Origin: Desulforamulus reducens MI-1
Lineage (GTDB): Bacteria > Bacillota > Desulfotomaculia > Desulfotomaculales > Desulfotomaculaceae
Direction of reading: 5' to 3'
DNA length: 64,000 nucleotides
NCBI RefSeq assembly: GCF_000016165.1
Contig: NC_009253.1
Location: 310,001-374,000, forward strand
The notes under the pieces are model-generated. The model had not been told where the DNA came from and made no database searches. It saw nothing but the letters and a program-made list of their open reading frames with translations. Positions 17,084 through 25,122 of this stretch are shown here, piece by piece (the stretch's first letter is position 1; every line of letters starts with the position of its first letter). A program made the translations under genes and the position numbers.

Positions 17084-18161
17084 TCAGGTTATTATCTATA
17101 GTAGCCATTTTAGGAGGGATGGGGATATTTACTTTATATTCATTAGAGATGCAGGATCTACTTATGAAAGATATCTCACCATCTATTTTTACCAATAGTG
17201 TTATTTATTTCTTTATTGGCCTAACAGTACTATTAGGAATTAATTTTTTTGACTATAGAAGGCTAAAAGTTTATGGTTTTAACTTGTATGCCGGCACCAT
17301 ATTTATCTGGTTAATGCTGCTTGGGTTAGGTAAGACATTTATTAATGGAAAACCATATTTGAACTTGGGTTTTATAAACATAAACTATATTGATGTTACT
17401 CCGGTGCTGTTAACTATTGCAGTGGCGGGTATTTTTTTAAACAAAGATTGGGCCAAGCCTAATTGGTTTGTTAGTACTGTTTTTCTACTTATTGTACCTA
17501 ATATCTTGTATATCGGTAGTAGTTCTGTGGCATCGGCAATTATATACACGGTGGTTTATCTAATCCTAATGGTACTATCTGGAGCTAGAAAAAACAGTAT
17601 GTTAGCATAGCTATAATACCAATAGGTTTGTTTGTATTTGCTTTATTTCAAGAATCCTATAGATTGAATAGATTGCTTACGTTTATTAATCCCCATAATG
17701 ACCCGATGGGTAGTGGATATATCTATATCCAATCAATTGAAGCAATAAAATCCGCAGGGCTATGGGGGCAGGGGTTTACTTTTTCGGGGAATCTACCAGA
17801 AATTCACACAGATTTAATTTTTTCTTATATGGTATATACCTTTGGTTGGGTTGCCGGTGCTATTGTTATAATGCTAGCACTTGCTTTGATAGCAATTATG
17901 ACAGGTGTGTTTAGGCAGATTAAAGATAAGTTTGGTAAATTACTGGTTGCGGGTCTAACTAGTATTCTTGGGTTACATTTTCTCTGTAATATCTTAATGA
18001 CAGTAGGATTTGCACCAATCAGTGGAATAAGTTTACCCTTCTTCAGCTACGGCGGCTCCCAAACTGTTATAAACATGGCAATGATGGGTGTAGTTTTAAG
18101 TATTTACAGACGAAAAAATCTAGTTACTAATCCAATCCAGATTAATAAACACCAATTATAA
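17084..18161 (+). pseudogene. FtsW/RodA/SpoVE-family gene, truncated by the IS and frameshifted
   Basis: Two frames, to 17610 and from 17589 to 18161, belong to one SEDS-family membrane glycosyltransferase. The first part begins in mid-helix right after the IS end (LLSIVAILGGMGIFTLYS), the usual first membrane helix, so the original start is gone. The second part ends LPFFSYGGSQTVINMAMMG, the conserved C-terminal block. The frames meet at an A6 run (17589-17594); joining there gives a continuous SGARKKQYVSIAIIPIGL. The run is A-AAA-AAC in the zero frame, a classic -1 slippery heptamer, but a simple loss of one A explains it too. Because the 5' end is also missing, I treat it as a pseudogene. 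Confidence 0.75.
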
Positions 18162-18212
18162 TCATTTTGATACAATATATAACTTCATTTTGAAAGAGGT
18201 AAAAGAACCTAA

Positions 18213-18395
18213 GTAAGCAAAACCGGCAACCTTCAAGTGGCTCAAGTTCTTTATGAGTTCATTAAATCAGAGGTCCTTCCAGGCAGCGGGCTGAACCATT
18301 TTATCAATCAATATAATTTACTTCCATTTACCTTTTGGCTAAATCAGAAGAAAGGGACAAAAGGGACAATGATGATATCATTTAAAATTGAGTAG
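18213..18395 (+). pseudogene. Possible N-terminal scrap of malate synthase G
   Basis: An open stretch reading NLQVAQVLYEFIKSEVLPGS and GLNHF resembles the N-terminal (LYDFV.EVLPGTGL) pattern of malate synthase G. It has no start codon in a good context and ends after about 60 codons. The rest of the gene is absent. Nothing else is visible between 18162 and 18527 apart from a GGAGG site for the next gene. The identification rests on one short motif. Confidence 0.35.
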
Positions 18396-18527
18396 CAGGT
18401 TAGTGCACCCTTTTTTTAGATCAAAGGTGAGGATAAATGGTATTATATAATTAATGTAAAACCCTATGGTACGGTTTTTGCGAAATATTAAAGATATAAT
18501 TTTGTAGCATTATTAAGGAGGCTTCAT

Positions 18528-19328
18528 ATGAATCGATTAATTGTCATTAAAGGTGCTGGGGACTTGGCCACTGGCATTGCTCATCGTTTGCATTGCAGTG
18601 GGTTTTCTGTAGTAACCACAGAACTGCCCCAACCAACAGTGATCCGCCGCACTGTGTCCTTTGCCGAAGCCATTTATACTGGAACTGTGGTGGTGGAAGG
18701 GATAACTGCAGTAAAGACATCAATGGAGAGAACTCTGCAGGTGGTGGAAGAGGGAAAGATTCCCGTGGTGGTAGATCCAACAGGTGTAATGATAAAACAG
18801 CTACAACCTTGGGCGGTGGTGGATGCCATTTTGGCTAAACGAAACGTGGGTACCCAGATAACCGACGCTCCTATTGTGGTGGGGGTGGGTCCCGGGTTTA
18901 CGGCAGGCGTGGATGTCCACGCGGTGGTAGAGAGTATGCGAGGGCATTATTTGGGACGGGTAATTCATGCTGGACAAGCAATCCCGAATACTGGCATTCC
19001 CGGTGAACTGGGGGGTTATGCAAAGGAAAGAATTTTGCGGGCTCCCTGTGCAGGGGTATTTCGGGCAGAAAGACAAATTAGCGATTTGGTGTCCGCTGGG
19101 GAAACGGTTGCCTGGGTAAACGAACAGCCGGTGGTGGTAGCCATTTCCGGTGTACTGCGGGGACTTTTAAAAGAAGGGCTTAGTGTAGAGCCTGACATGA
19201 AGATTGGTGATGTTGATCCCCGCTGCCAGCCGGAGCATTGTTTTACCATCTCAGATAAAGCCAGATCCATTGGTGGTGGAGTATTGGAGGCATTACTTTA
19301 CTATGCCGCCAGGGCACATCAAGGATAG
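18528..19328 (+). CDS. yqeB: YqeB-type (EF2563 family) selenium-dependent molybdenum hydroxylase accessory protein
   Basis: 266-residue protein beginning IVIKGAGDLATGIAHRL, a Rossmann-like start seen in the EF2563/YqeB family associated with selenium-dependent molybdenum hydroxylases. GVGPGFTAGVDVHAVVES and RAPCAGVFRA further on are family blocks. Its biochemical role is not settled; family context suggests maturation of the Se/Mo site. AAGGAGGCTTCATATG gives a strong start. It is first in an operon with xdhC (10 bp gap) and a second XdhC-like gene, but the catalytic subunit that should follow survives only as scraps (20448-20678). Numerous GTG-rich codons make it visibly more GC-rich than the flanks. 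Confidence 0.85.
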   Translation: MNRLIVIKGAGDLATGIAHRLHCSGFSVVTTELPQPTVIRRTVSFAEAIYTGTVVVEGITAVKTSMERTLQVVEEGKIPVVVDPTGVMIKQLQPWAVVDAILAKRNVGTQITDAPIVVGVGPGFTAGVDVHAVVESMRGHYLGRVIHAGQAIPNTGIPGELGGYAKERILRAPCAGVFRAERQISDLVSAGETVAWVNEQPVVVAISGVLRGLLKEGLSVEPDMKIGDVDPRCQPEHCFTISDKARSIGGGVLEALLYYAARAHQG

Positions 19329-19338
19329 GGGTGATAAA

Positions 19339-20112
19339 ATGACGCTTTTTAAAAGGTTATTGGCGGCTACAGAGCGGGGTGAGGCCGTGCAAATGGTTAC
19401 GCTAGTGGGTGTGCCTGAGGACAATGCTAGCTCGCTGGGGCAAATGCTGTTACTTTTCCCCGATGGTAGAGTGGAGGGAGCACTATTAAATGCTGCTTTT
19501 ACCGAAAAAGTCCTAGAGATCCAGCAGCGTCAGTGGGAGCGGCCAAAGGTACTTTCTATTACCCACGATCAACAGGAATACCGGGTATTTTGGAATTCCC
19601 TAGTAAATAAAATGCGGGCAGTTATTTTAGGTGGTGGGCATATCAGTCAACCCCTGGCATTGTTTTTGTCCCAGCTGGATTATGAAGTTACTGTCATTGA
19701 CGACCGTCCAGAATTTGCCAACCGGCAGCGTTTTCCAAAGGCAGACCGCATTATTTGTGAGGACTTTGATAAAGCACTTGAACATATTACCTTTGATGAC
19801 AACACAGCGGTAATAATCGTTACCCGGGGCCACCGTTACGATTTGGCTTGTCTTAGAAGTATCGCCGGCAAAAAGGCAGGCTATATAGGGATGATTGGAA
19901 GCTTCCGGCGGGTAAAAGCTGTACTGCAGTTGTTAAAGGAAGAGGGAGTGTCAACGCAGTGGCTGAATGCCTTAAAAACCCCCATTGGCTTAGATCTGGG
20001 AGCCCAAAGTCCAGCGGAGATTGCCTTGAGCATTGTTGCAGAAATGGTGGCTCAGTTTAAAGGTGGACGGTATCTACCATTGAGTATATTGGGAGGACGC
20101 CAAAATGGATAG
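19339..20112 (+). CDS. xdhC: XdhC-family molybdenum cofactor insertion/maturation protein
   Basis: 257 residues from ATG 19339 (AGGGGTGATAAAATG); an in-frame start at 19204 would overlap yqeB and is unlikely. N-terminal XdhC_CoxI domain, then a Rossmann domain starting AVILGGGHISQPLALFLSQL (about residue 93) with the acidic DDRPEFANRQRFP that follows the second strand, and GYIGMIGSFRRVKAV near the C-terminus. XdhC proteins bind Mo cofactor and deliver a sulfurated form to xanthine dehydrogenase. The gene overlaps the next by eight bases. The target enzyme is degraded here, so this gene may be an orphan unless another copy of the enzyme exists elsewhere. Confidence 0.88.
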   Translation: MTLFKRLLAATERGEAVQMVTLVGVPEDNASSLGQMLLLFPDGRVEGALLNAAFTEKVLEIQQRQWERPKVLSITHDQQEYRVFWNSLVNKMRAVILGGGHISQPLALFLSQLDYEVTVIDDRPEFANRQRFPKADRIICEDFDKALEHITFDDNTAVIIVTRGHRYDLACLRSIAGKKAGYIGMIGSFRRVKAVLQLLKEEGVSTQWLNALKTPIGLDLGAQSPAEIALSIVAEMVAQFKGGRYLPLSILGGRQNG

Positions 20113-20434
20113 ATTAATCTTACAACGGGTTTGTGAACTTCAGGCAAAGGGGGAGCCCTTTGCCTTAATAACGATCCTATCCACCAAAGGTTCTACTCCT
20201 CGGAAGGCTGGGGCAGTAATGTTAATGGAACGAATAGGTAGAACCGTTGGGACCATTGGTGGTGGCTGTGGGGAAGCAGAGGTAAAGCAGCGGGCTTTGC
20301 TGGCGATGGATGAGCAAACTTCCTGCATCCATAGGGTGAATATGGTGAACGATGTGGCCGCAGAGGAAGGTATGGTTTGTGGTGGCAGCATGGAAGTATT
20401 CATTCAGGTCTTTGCTGGGTTCCCATGCCAATGA
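20105..20434 (+). CDS. Short XdhC/CoxI-type domain protein
   Basis: 109 residues with the XdhC_CoxI signature: ALITILSTKGSTPRKAGAVM, then VGTIGGGCGEAEVKQRAL and MVCGGSMEVFIQVFA. It overlaps xdhC by eight bases (start in the GGACGCCAAAATGG context) and is probably a partner in Mo hydroxylase maturation. It ends shortly after the GGSMEVFI block; the last residues (GFPCQ) come from the start of the deletion scar that follows, so the C-terminus may be slightly altered. Confidence 0.8.
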   Translation: MDRLILQRVCELQAKGEPFALITILSTKGSTPRKAGAVMLMERIGRTVGTIGGGCGEAEVKQRALLAMDEQTSCIHRVNMVNDVAAEEGMVCGGSMEVFIQVFAGFPCQ

Positions 20435-20680
20435 TCAATATTCACAAGATTGTCCTGACCAATTTAGAGCGGCAAATCGATATTTGGGCCACATTGTGCA
20501 TGATTGGCCCGCCCTGGTGGCCGCGGGAGAAGAGACTCGCTGTATAGGGGATGCCCTGGCGGTGCCACAGCTAGTCACTGTTTTAACCCAGATTGTTTGT
20601 GAAACCGCAGGAATTCAGCCCGAACAAATAGTTGCAGCGGTACCGGATACCTACACCACCCCCGATGGTGGTACAACCCT
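20435..20680 (+). pseudogene. Selenium-dependent xanthine dehydrogenase catalytic subunit, two joined scraps
   Basis: In one frame, RYLGHIVHDWPALVAAGEE then TRCIGDALA (20475-20561) is the N-terminal-side pattern of the molybdopterin subunit of Se-dependent xanthine dehydrogenases. It is followed directly by [18 protein letters not shown] and [13 protein letters not shown] (to 20678), a pattern found several hundred residues further on in such subunits. More than 1 kb must have been removed in frame. The right scrap then fuses to a ridA tail. No IS or repeat is seen at either joint. Confidence 0.7.
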
Positions 20681-20947
20681 GCCACTGGCGAAGTGGTGGA
20701 AGGCGGCGTGGAGGCACAAACCAAGCAGGTATTAGAAAACCTAACTGCTATACTAAATAACCAGGGCTTAGGACTGGATGCTGTTGTCAAAACCTCTGTC
20801 TTTATTAAAGACATGAATGATTTCCAAAAAATTAACGCTGTTTATGGGGAGTACTTCAAAAGCGAAGCTCCGGCCAGAGCCTGTGTCGAAGTGGCCAGAC
20901 TGCCAAAGGATGTATTGGTAGAAATTGAAGCCATTGCTGTAGTGTAA
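20681..20947 (+). pseudogene. ridA: RidA (YjgF/YER057c) family, N-terminus missing
   Basis: The frame begins at [15 protein letters not shown] and runs through [32 protein letters not shown] and [20 protein letters not shown], the conserved C-terminal two-thirds of RidA, which hydrolyses reactive enamine/imine intermediates. About 38 N-terminal residues are missing, including the strand that builds the trimer edge. An ATG at 20693 could start an 84-residue protein but has no ribosome-binding site. Confidence 0.8.
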
Positions 20948-20950
20948 TAT

Positions 20951-20995
20951 AAAAAAGTGACCCGGGATGTTAACTATACCCCGGGTCACTTTTTG
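20951..20995 (+). terminator. Rho-independent terminator
   Basis: AAAAAGTGACCCGGG and CCCGGGTCACTTTTT form a 15-bp stem with a 13-14-base loop and flanking A and T tracts. It closes the xdhC-ridA remnant region. Confidence 0.9.
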
Positions 20996-21130
20996 CGTGA
21001 GCCTGGTATGGGGCAACATAGGGCTTACTGAGTTTAAAAGGCAGGTGGGTCTGACAACTAATTACAAACCGGTCCATAACATCAAAAATTAGATTTAACA
21101 ATGTACATAAGACAAATGATATTGCTGCCT

Positions 21131-21172
21131 AAAGCCGTGCTCCTCTAAGAGGGACACAGCTTTATTTTTTTC
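21131..21172 (+). terminator. Probable terminator hairpin
   Basis: Imperfect hairpin AAAGCCGTG-CTCCTCT / AGAGGGACAC-AGCTTT followed by ATTTTTTT. The 20948-21354 gap otherwise contains only the regulated promoter of the efflux operon. Confidence 0.6.
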
Positions 21173-21201
21173 TAAAAATTAGAGTTGCGTTCTTCAGTAG
21201 A

Positions 21202-21260
21202 TATTAAGGTGGTATTAAGGGAGCATTCAGGATATTTTCAACTTTTCAATCTAAGATAAT
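21202..21260 (+). promoter_or_regulatory. Regulated promoter of the efflux operon with 11-bp-spaced repeats
   Basis: TATTAAGG (21202), TATTAAGG (21213) and CATTCAGG (21224) repeat every 11 bp, with a weaker TTTTCAAC next. GATAAT (21255-21260) lies 23 bp after the last full repeat. The same arrangement, with the same 23-bp distance, precedes the gene at 26431. Such direct repeats are typical of OmpR/PhoB-type regulators, and one is encoded at 27349. Confidence 0.75.
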
Positions 21261-21354
21261 TAATAGGTAAATTATTCTAAGAATATGAAAGGTGTGTTGG
21301 CAAATTAGAAAAGTCTAAACCGAAGGTAAATAGTATCTTATGGGGTGAGGATTA

Positions 21355-21996
21355 ATGAAACTTAATAAAACTTTATTGCTGCTGATGCTATGTTTGATTA
21401 CTGCTGCAATTGCTGGCTGCAGCAGTGGAGGTACTGGGACATCCACTGAAAAAACGGCCCAGGTAGGCAATGCTACTGCTTCAGAGGGTGAAAAGGTAGC
21501 TTTTCCAGAGGAAAAACCAGCCTTAATTGGCAAGGTTAAGGAGATTGTTGGTAACGAGGTAACTATCTACAAGGCTCAAATTACAGAAAACCAGGGGGTG
21601 CCACAAGGATTGCCAAATCAAAGCCAACCTCAAGCCGAAACGCAAACCCAGAGCCAACCCCAAGACCAAAAGCAATCCAATAATGAAGCAAGACCTGAAA
21701 ACAGAGGTTTTAGAATGAATTTTTCTGAAGAAACAGAGACCTTTACAATACCAGTAGGAACTCCCATTGTGACCATGCAAAGGGGTAGCAGGGAAACTAC
21801 ACAGGTAACACTTGCAGAGATCAAAAAGGATACCATCCTACGGATATGGAAAACTGATGATGCTGTGTCCTTTGTACAAGTTACAGGAGGAAACGTGGGT
21901 AACAGACAAGGTTCTGCGGGAAATAGGTCTGGAAATGGTACAGGTGGGGGTGGCGGCAGTCCACAGGGGATGGGTGGACCACCGCCAGGTATGTAA
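21355..21996 (+). CDS. Secreted lipoprotein, Gln/Gly-rich, of an ABC export module
   Basis: 213 residues with a lipoprotein signal peptide (hydrophobic residues 5-20, lipobox AAIAGC, Cys about 22). A folded part around residues 55-75 (LIGKVKEIVGNEVTIYKAQI) and 125-170 surrounds a Gln/Ser/Pro-rich linker, and the tail is Gly/Pro-rich. The ATTAATG start is preceded by GGGGTGAGG. It is first in the operon, one base from the ABC ATPase start. Function unknown; the recurrent position before MacAB-like genes suggests a sensor or accessory of the exporter. Confidence 0.75.
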   Translation: MKLNKTLLLLMLCLITAAIAGCSSGGTGTSTEKTAQVGNATASEGEKVAFPEEKPALIGKVKEIVGNEVTIYKAQITENQGVPQGLPNQSQPQAETQTQSQPQDQKQSNNEARPENRGFRMNFSEETETFTIPVGTPIVTMQRGSRETTQVTLAEIKKDTILRIWKTDDAVSFVQVTGGNVGNRQGSAGNRSGNGTGGGGGSPQGMGGPPPGM

Positions 21997-21997
21997 C

Positions 21998-22687
21998 ATG
22001 AAACATAACGTAAATTGTGTTATAGATGCTAATAATCTGATAAAGATTTACCAAAATGGCTCTGAAGAACTTAAGGTGTTGGATGATGTTAGCATACAGG
22101 TATATAGAGGAGATTTCATGGTCATCCTAGGGCCTTCTGGCTCGGGCAAATCTACCTTAATGAATATACTGGGCTGCCTGGATCTACCTACTTCTGGACA
22201 ATATACTTTGGATGGTTTAAATGTCCTAGAGGCTTCGGATAATGAGTTGGCCGAGATTCGCAACAAAAAGATTGGCTTTATCTTTCAAAAGTTTAATCTG
22301 TTACCCAGATTAACCGCCCTGCAAAATGTGATGCTTCCTTTGCTTTATCGAGGAGTAAAGGAAGAAGAAGCCCTGGAGGCAGCAAAGGAAAAATTAACCA
22401 TATTAGGTTTAGGGGCGAGGCTTTTCCATCGCCCCAATGAGTTATCCGGCGGGCAACAGCAGAGGGTGGCCATTGCCAGAGCAATCGTTGGTAATCCGCA
22501 ACTGCTATTGGCGGATGAACCAACTGGAAACCTGGATAGCAAATCCAGTGAAGATGCCATTAGAATTTTTAAAGAACTAAACCAACAAGGAAATACTATC
22601 GTGATTATTACACACGACGTAGAAGTTGCTCAACAGGTAAAGAAAATAGTCTATATACGGGATGGAAAACTATATGAAAATCATTAG
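21998..22687 (+). CDS. MacB/LolD-type ABC transporter ATP-binding protein
   Basis: 229 residues from ATG 21998; an upstream in-frame start (21812) lies inside the lipoprotein gene and is rejected. Walker A GPSGSGKST at 45-53, Q-loop FIFQKFNLLPRL, signature LSGGQQQR (about 147) and Walker B LLLADEPTGNLDS. This subclass powers FtsX/MacB-type mechanotransmission transporters rather than classical importers. It overlaps the adaptor gene by 26 bases or 14 bases depending on the start chosen. Works with the adaptor at 22662 and the permease at 23924. Confidence 0.93.
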   Translation: MKHNVNCVIDANNLIKIYQNGSEELKVLDDVSIQVYRGDFMVILGPSGSGKSTLMNILGCLDLPTSGQYTLDGLNVLEASDNELAEIRNKKIGFIFQKFNLLPRLTALQNVMLPLLYRGVKEEEALEAAKEKLTILGLGARLFHRPNELSGGQQQRVAIARAIVGNPQLLLADEPTGNLDSKSSEDAIRIFKELNQQGNTIVIITHDVEVAQQVKKIVYIRDGKLYENH

Positions 22688-23927
22688 GGATTGGGGATTA
22701 AAGGAGTTTATCAAGCAAAAATCAAAAAAGTCCCTTGGGATTGCATTGATCGTGGCCATTGCCTTGACCGGGGGAACAACCTACTGGTTGCAGAGACAAA
22801 GTGCAGATAAAAGTTCCGAACCTCAATATGAACAGGCCCAAGTAAAAAAGGAAGATATCATAGTAGGCTTGGACTCCGATGGAACCATTGATTTTTCTAA
22901 AGTTAAGCTGCGCTTTGGTGTTAGGGGAACCATTGCAGAAATCCTAGTGGCTGAAGGTGATGAGATACAAAAGGGTCAGATCATTGCTAGGTTAGATGAC
23001 AGGGACTATCAGGACCAGTACCAGTTAGCCCTGGCAAAACTGCAAGATGCCCAGGACGATGATACTATCAGTTTACTGGATAGCGAATTAAAGATCAAAA
23101 GTATGGAAGCTGATTTAGAAAAACTTCGGGATGAATACAAGGAAATGGAAACTATTTCTGATGCCTACTCGACAAATGAGTTAAAAATGAAGAAGTTAGA
23201 ATTGGACAACAAAGAAATGGAGTATCAAAACCTTCTCAAGAAGTATCAATTGGACAAAAGCAAGGGCTTAGACCAAAATGAACTACAAGTAAAAATGGCT
23301 AAAGAAGATTTAGAAGACACCATCGTCTATGCACCTGTTTCCGGCGTTCTTTTAAATCTAGCCAATAAAGCTGGAGAAAGTCTCACTGACGAGGACGACT
23401 TCGCAACCATCCATGAAAACAAAACTATTAAGGCGATAACAAAGGTCATTGAATACGACATTGGACAAATAAAAGTAGGACAAAAAGTTTATGTAAATGT
23501 AGAGGCGCTACCGGATAAAAAATTTACAGGGGTTGTCAGCAAGATTAATGCTTTGCCTGAAGAAGATTCCAGTGGATTGGTCAACTATTCCGTAGAAATG
23601 ACCATTAAAGACCCGGGACCGGAATTGAAGGATGGCATGACCTGTTCCGTTTCCTTTGTCTTAAAAGAAGTTGCCGATTGTTTAACTGTACCCTATAAAG
23701 CTGTAAAAATGGTCAATGGCAAACAAATGGTTACGGTGGTGGATGAAAAGGGCCAACAAGTAGAGCGGCAGATAAAAACGGGCTTTACCGATGGAACTAG
23801 CGTGGAAGTTCTGGAAGGTCTTAAGAACGGTGAGACTGTTATTTATGCAAAACCTATTACTACCAAGACAAATGCTACCCAACAAAAGACCAATTCTACT
23901 AGCCAAACGAAACGGGTGATTTTTTGA
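22662..23927 (+). CDS. MacA/YknX-type membrane fusion (adaptor) protein
   Basis: 421 residues (or 417 from ATG 22674). One N-terminal membrane helix (about 25-45), a lipoyl/barrel-sandwich half (GTIAEILVAEGDEIQKGQII), a coiled-coil hairpin of about 100 residues rich in Glu, Lys and Leu (120-205), the second barrel-sandwich half (DTIVYAPVSGVLLNLANKAG) and beta-barrel domains. It overlaps the ATPase gene at one end and the permease gene by four bases at the other, so all are translationally coupled. It should bridge the permease to an extracytoplasmic partner, here plausibly the TolC-like protein at 25123. Confidence 0.9.
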   Translation: MENYMKIIRDWGLKEFIKQKSKKSLGIALIVAIALTGGTTYWLQRQSADKSSEPQYEQAQVKKEDIIVGLDSDGTIDFSKVKLRFGVRGTIAEILVAEGDEIQKGQIIARLDDRDYQDQYQLALAKLQDAQDDDTISLLDSELKIKSMEADLEKLRDEYKEMETISDAYSTNELKMKKLELDNKEMEYQNLLKKYQLDKSKGLDQNELQVKMAKEDLEDTIVYAPVSGVLLNLANKAGESLTDEDDFATIHENKTIKAITKVIEYDIGQIKVGQKVYVNVEALPDKKFTGVVSKINALPEEDSSGLVNYSVEMTIKDPGPELKDGMTCSVSFVLKEVADCLTVPYKAVKMVNGKQMVTVVDEKGQQVERQIKTGFTDGTSVEVLEGLKNGETVIYAKPITTKTNATQQKTNSTSQTKRVIF

Positions 23928-25111
23928 AGCTAAAACAATTACTAAAAATGATTTTTTCAAATATTACCCAAAACAAGGTGCGAACCTTCCTAACGACCCT
24001 GGGAGTAATCGTGGGTACCGCCACCATATTTTTAGTGGTGGCCATTGGGAAAGGTGCGGAAGCCCAGGTTAACCAGCAATATTCCAAACTTAACGTCGGG
24101 ACCATCATTGTAATGCCCGCTACAAGGGGAAAAGTAGCTGACCCGTTAACGAAAAAAGATGCCCAATTGTTTTTGGAAAGTGAGAATATTACCCAAGCCT
24201 TTCCGATGTTACGTGGTAACGGCGATATCAACTATAACAATTATTCAACCAGTGGGAGCTTTATGGCAATCCAACCAGCGTTTCAAGGAAGTAACAACCT
24301 AACGATAGAACAGGGGAGAGCCTTTGAAGAAGAGGATGAGCAGAAAAGAAACAAATGCGTCGTCATCGGAGCAGAGTTAGCCAATACCCTTACAGAAAAC
24401 AATCCTTCAGAACTACTGGGTCAAAGCGTGAGTATTAACAACAGGAAATTTGAAGTGATTGGAATTTACAATCGCGTGGGGGATTCTGGTTCGGGCATGA
24501 GCTATGATGATGCTGCCTTTGTACCTTATTCGGCCGGGGAGAGATTTTTACTGGGCACCCGAGCAAACCCCACCATCAACGTTCAGGCCAAAGACATTGA
24601 TTCTGTGCAATCTGCCATTGAGGATATTACCAATATTTTGAATGACAATCACCGTGCTGGGGGAGCAGATCAGTTTCGTATTATGGATGCTGGCAGCAGA
24701 CTGGCAGCAGCCCAGGAATCTGCTAAATCCATGTCATTGCTCTTGCTGGCGGTGGCAGCGGTGGTCTTAGTTGTTAGCGGTATCGGTATCATGAATGTGA
24801 TGTTTGTGACAGTACGAGAAAGAACCCGGGAAATCGGCACCCTAAAGGCTATCGGGGCCAAGAAACAGGAAATATTAAACCAGTTCCTCATCGAAGCCGT
24901 TATTATCAGCCTAGCCGGGGGAATCATCGGCGTCATCATGGGTTTTCTAGCCTTGCCTGTATTACGATATTTTGGGCAAAACGTCATTGCCTCGGTAAAC
25001 GGCGTCTTATTCGGACTTGTTTTTTCAGTGGTTACAGGAGTATTCTTTGGTTTTTACCCGGCCTGGAAGGCGGCAGATTTAAGTCCCCTTGAAGCATTAC
25101 GCTATGAATAA
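23924..25111 (+). CDS. MacB/FtsX-type ABC permease
   Basis: 395 residues starting with TTG inside the TTGA overlap with the upstream stop. One N-terminal membrane helix (TFLTTLGVIVGTATIFLVVA), a large extracytoplasmic domain (about 45-265), then three C-terminal helices with VRERTREIGTLKAIGAKKQE between helices 2 and 3, the hallmark of the FtsX/MacB family, and the end ADLSPLEALRYE. It forms the channel-free mechanotransmission pump with the ATPase at 21998. Substrate (drug, peptide, lipid or siderophore) cannot be told from sequence. Confidence 0.92.
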   Translation: MKLKQLLKMIFSNITQNKVRTFLTTLGVIVGTATIFLVVAIGKGAEAQVNQQYSKLNVGTIIVMPATRGKVADPLTKKDAQLFLESENITQAFPMLRGNGDINYNNYSTSGSFMAIQPAFQGSNNLTIEQGRAFEEEDEQKRNKCVVIGAELANTLTENNPSELLGQSVSINNRKFEVIGIYNRVGDSGSGMSYDDAAFVPYSAGERFLLGTRANPTINVQAKDIDSVQSAIEDITNILNDNHRAGGADQFRIMDAGSRLAAAQESAKSMSLLLLAVAAVVLVVSGIGIMNVMFVTVRERTREIGTLKAIGAKKQEILNQFLIEAVIISLAGGIIGVIMGFLALPVLRYFGQNVIASVNGVLFGLVFSVVTGVFFGFYPAWKAADLSPLEALRYE

Positions 25112-25122
25112 AGGAGATATTT

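Noticed and set aside
19204-19338. Longer N-terminus for XdhC
   Set aside because: It overlaps the end of yqeB out of frame; ATG 19339 has a good ribosome-binding site and matches the family start.
20352-20735. A 127-codon ORF as a genuine single gene
   Set aside because: Its first 30 residues are out-of-frame reading of the XdhC gene, the middle is two xdh scraps and the end is out-of-frame ridA.
21812-21997. Longer N-terminus for the ABC ATPase (start at 21812)
   Set aside because: It lies within the lipoprotein gene in another frame; ATG 21998 begins right before the conserved ATPase sequence.
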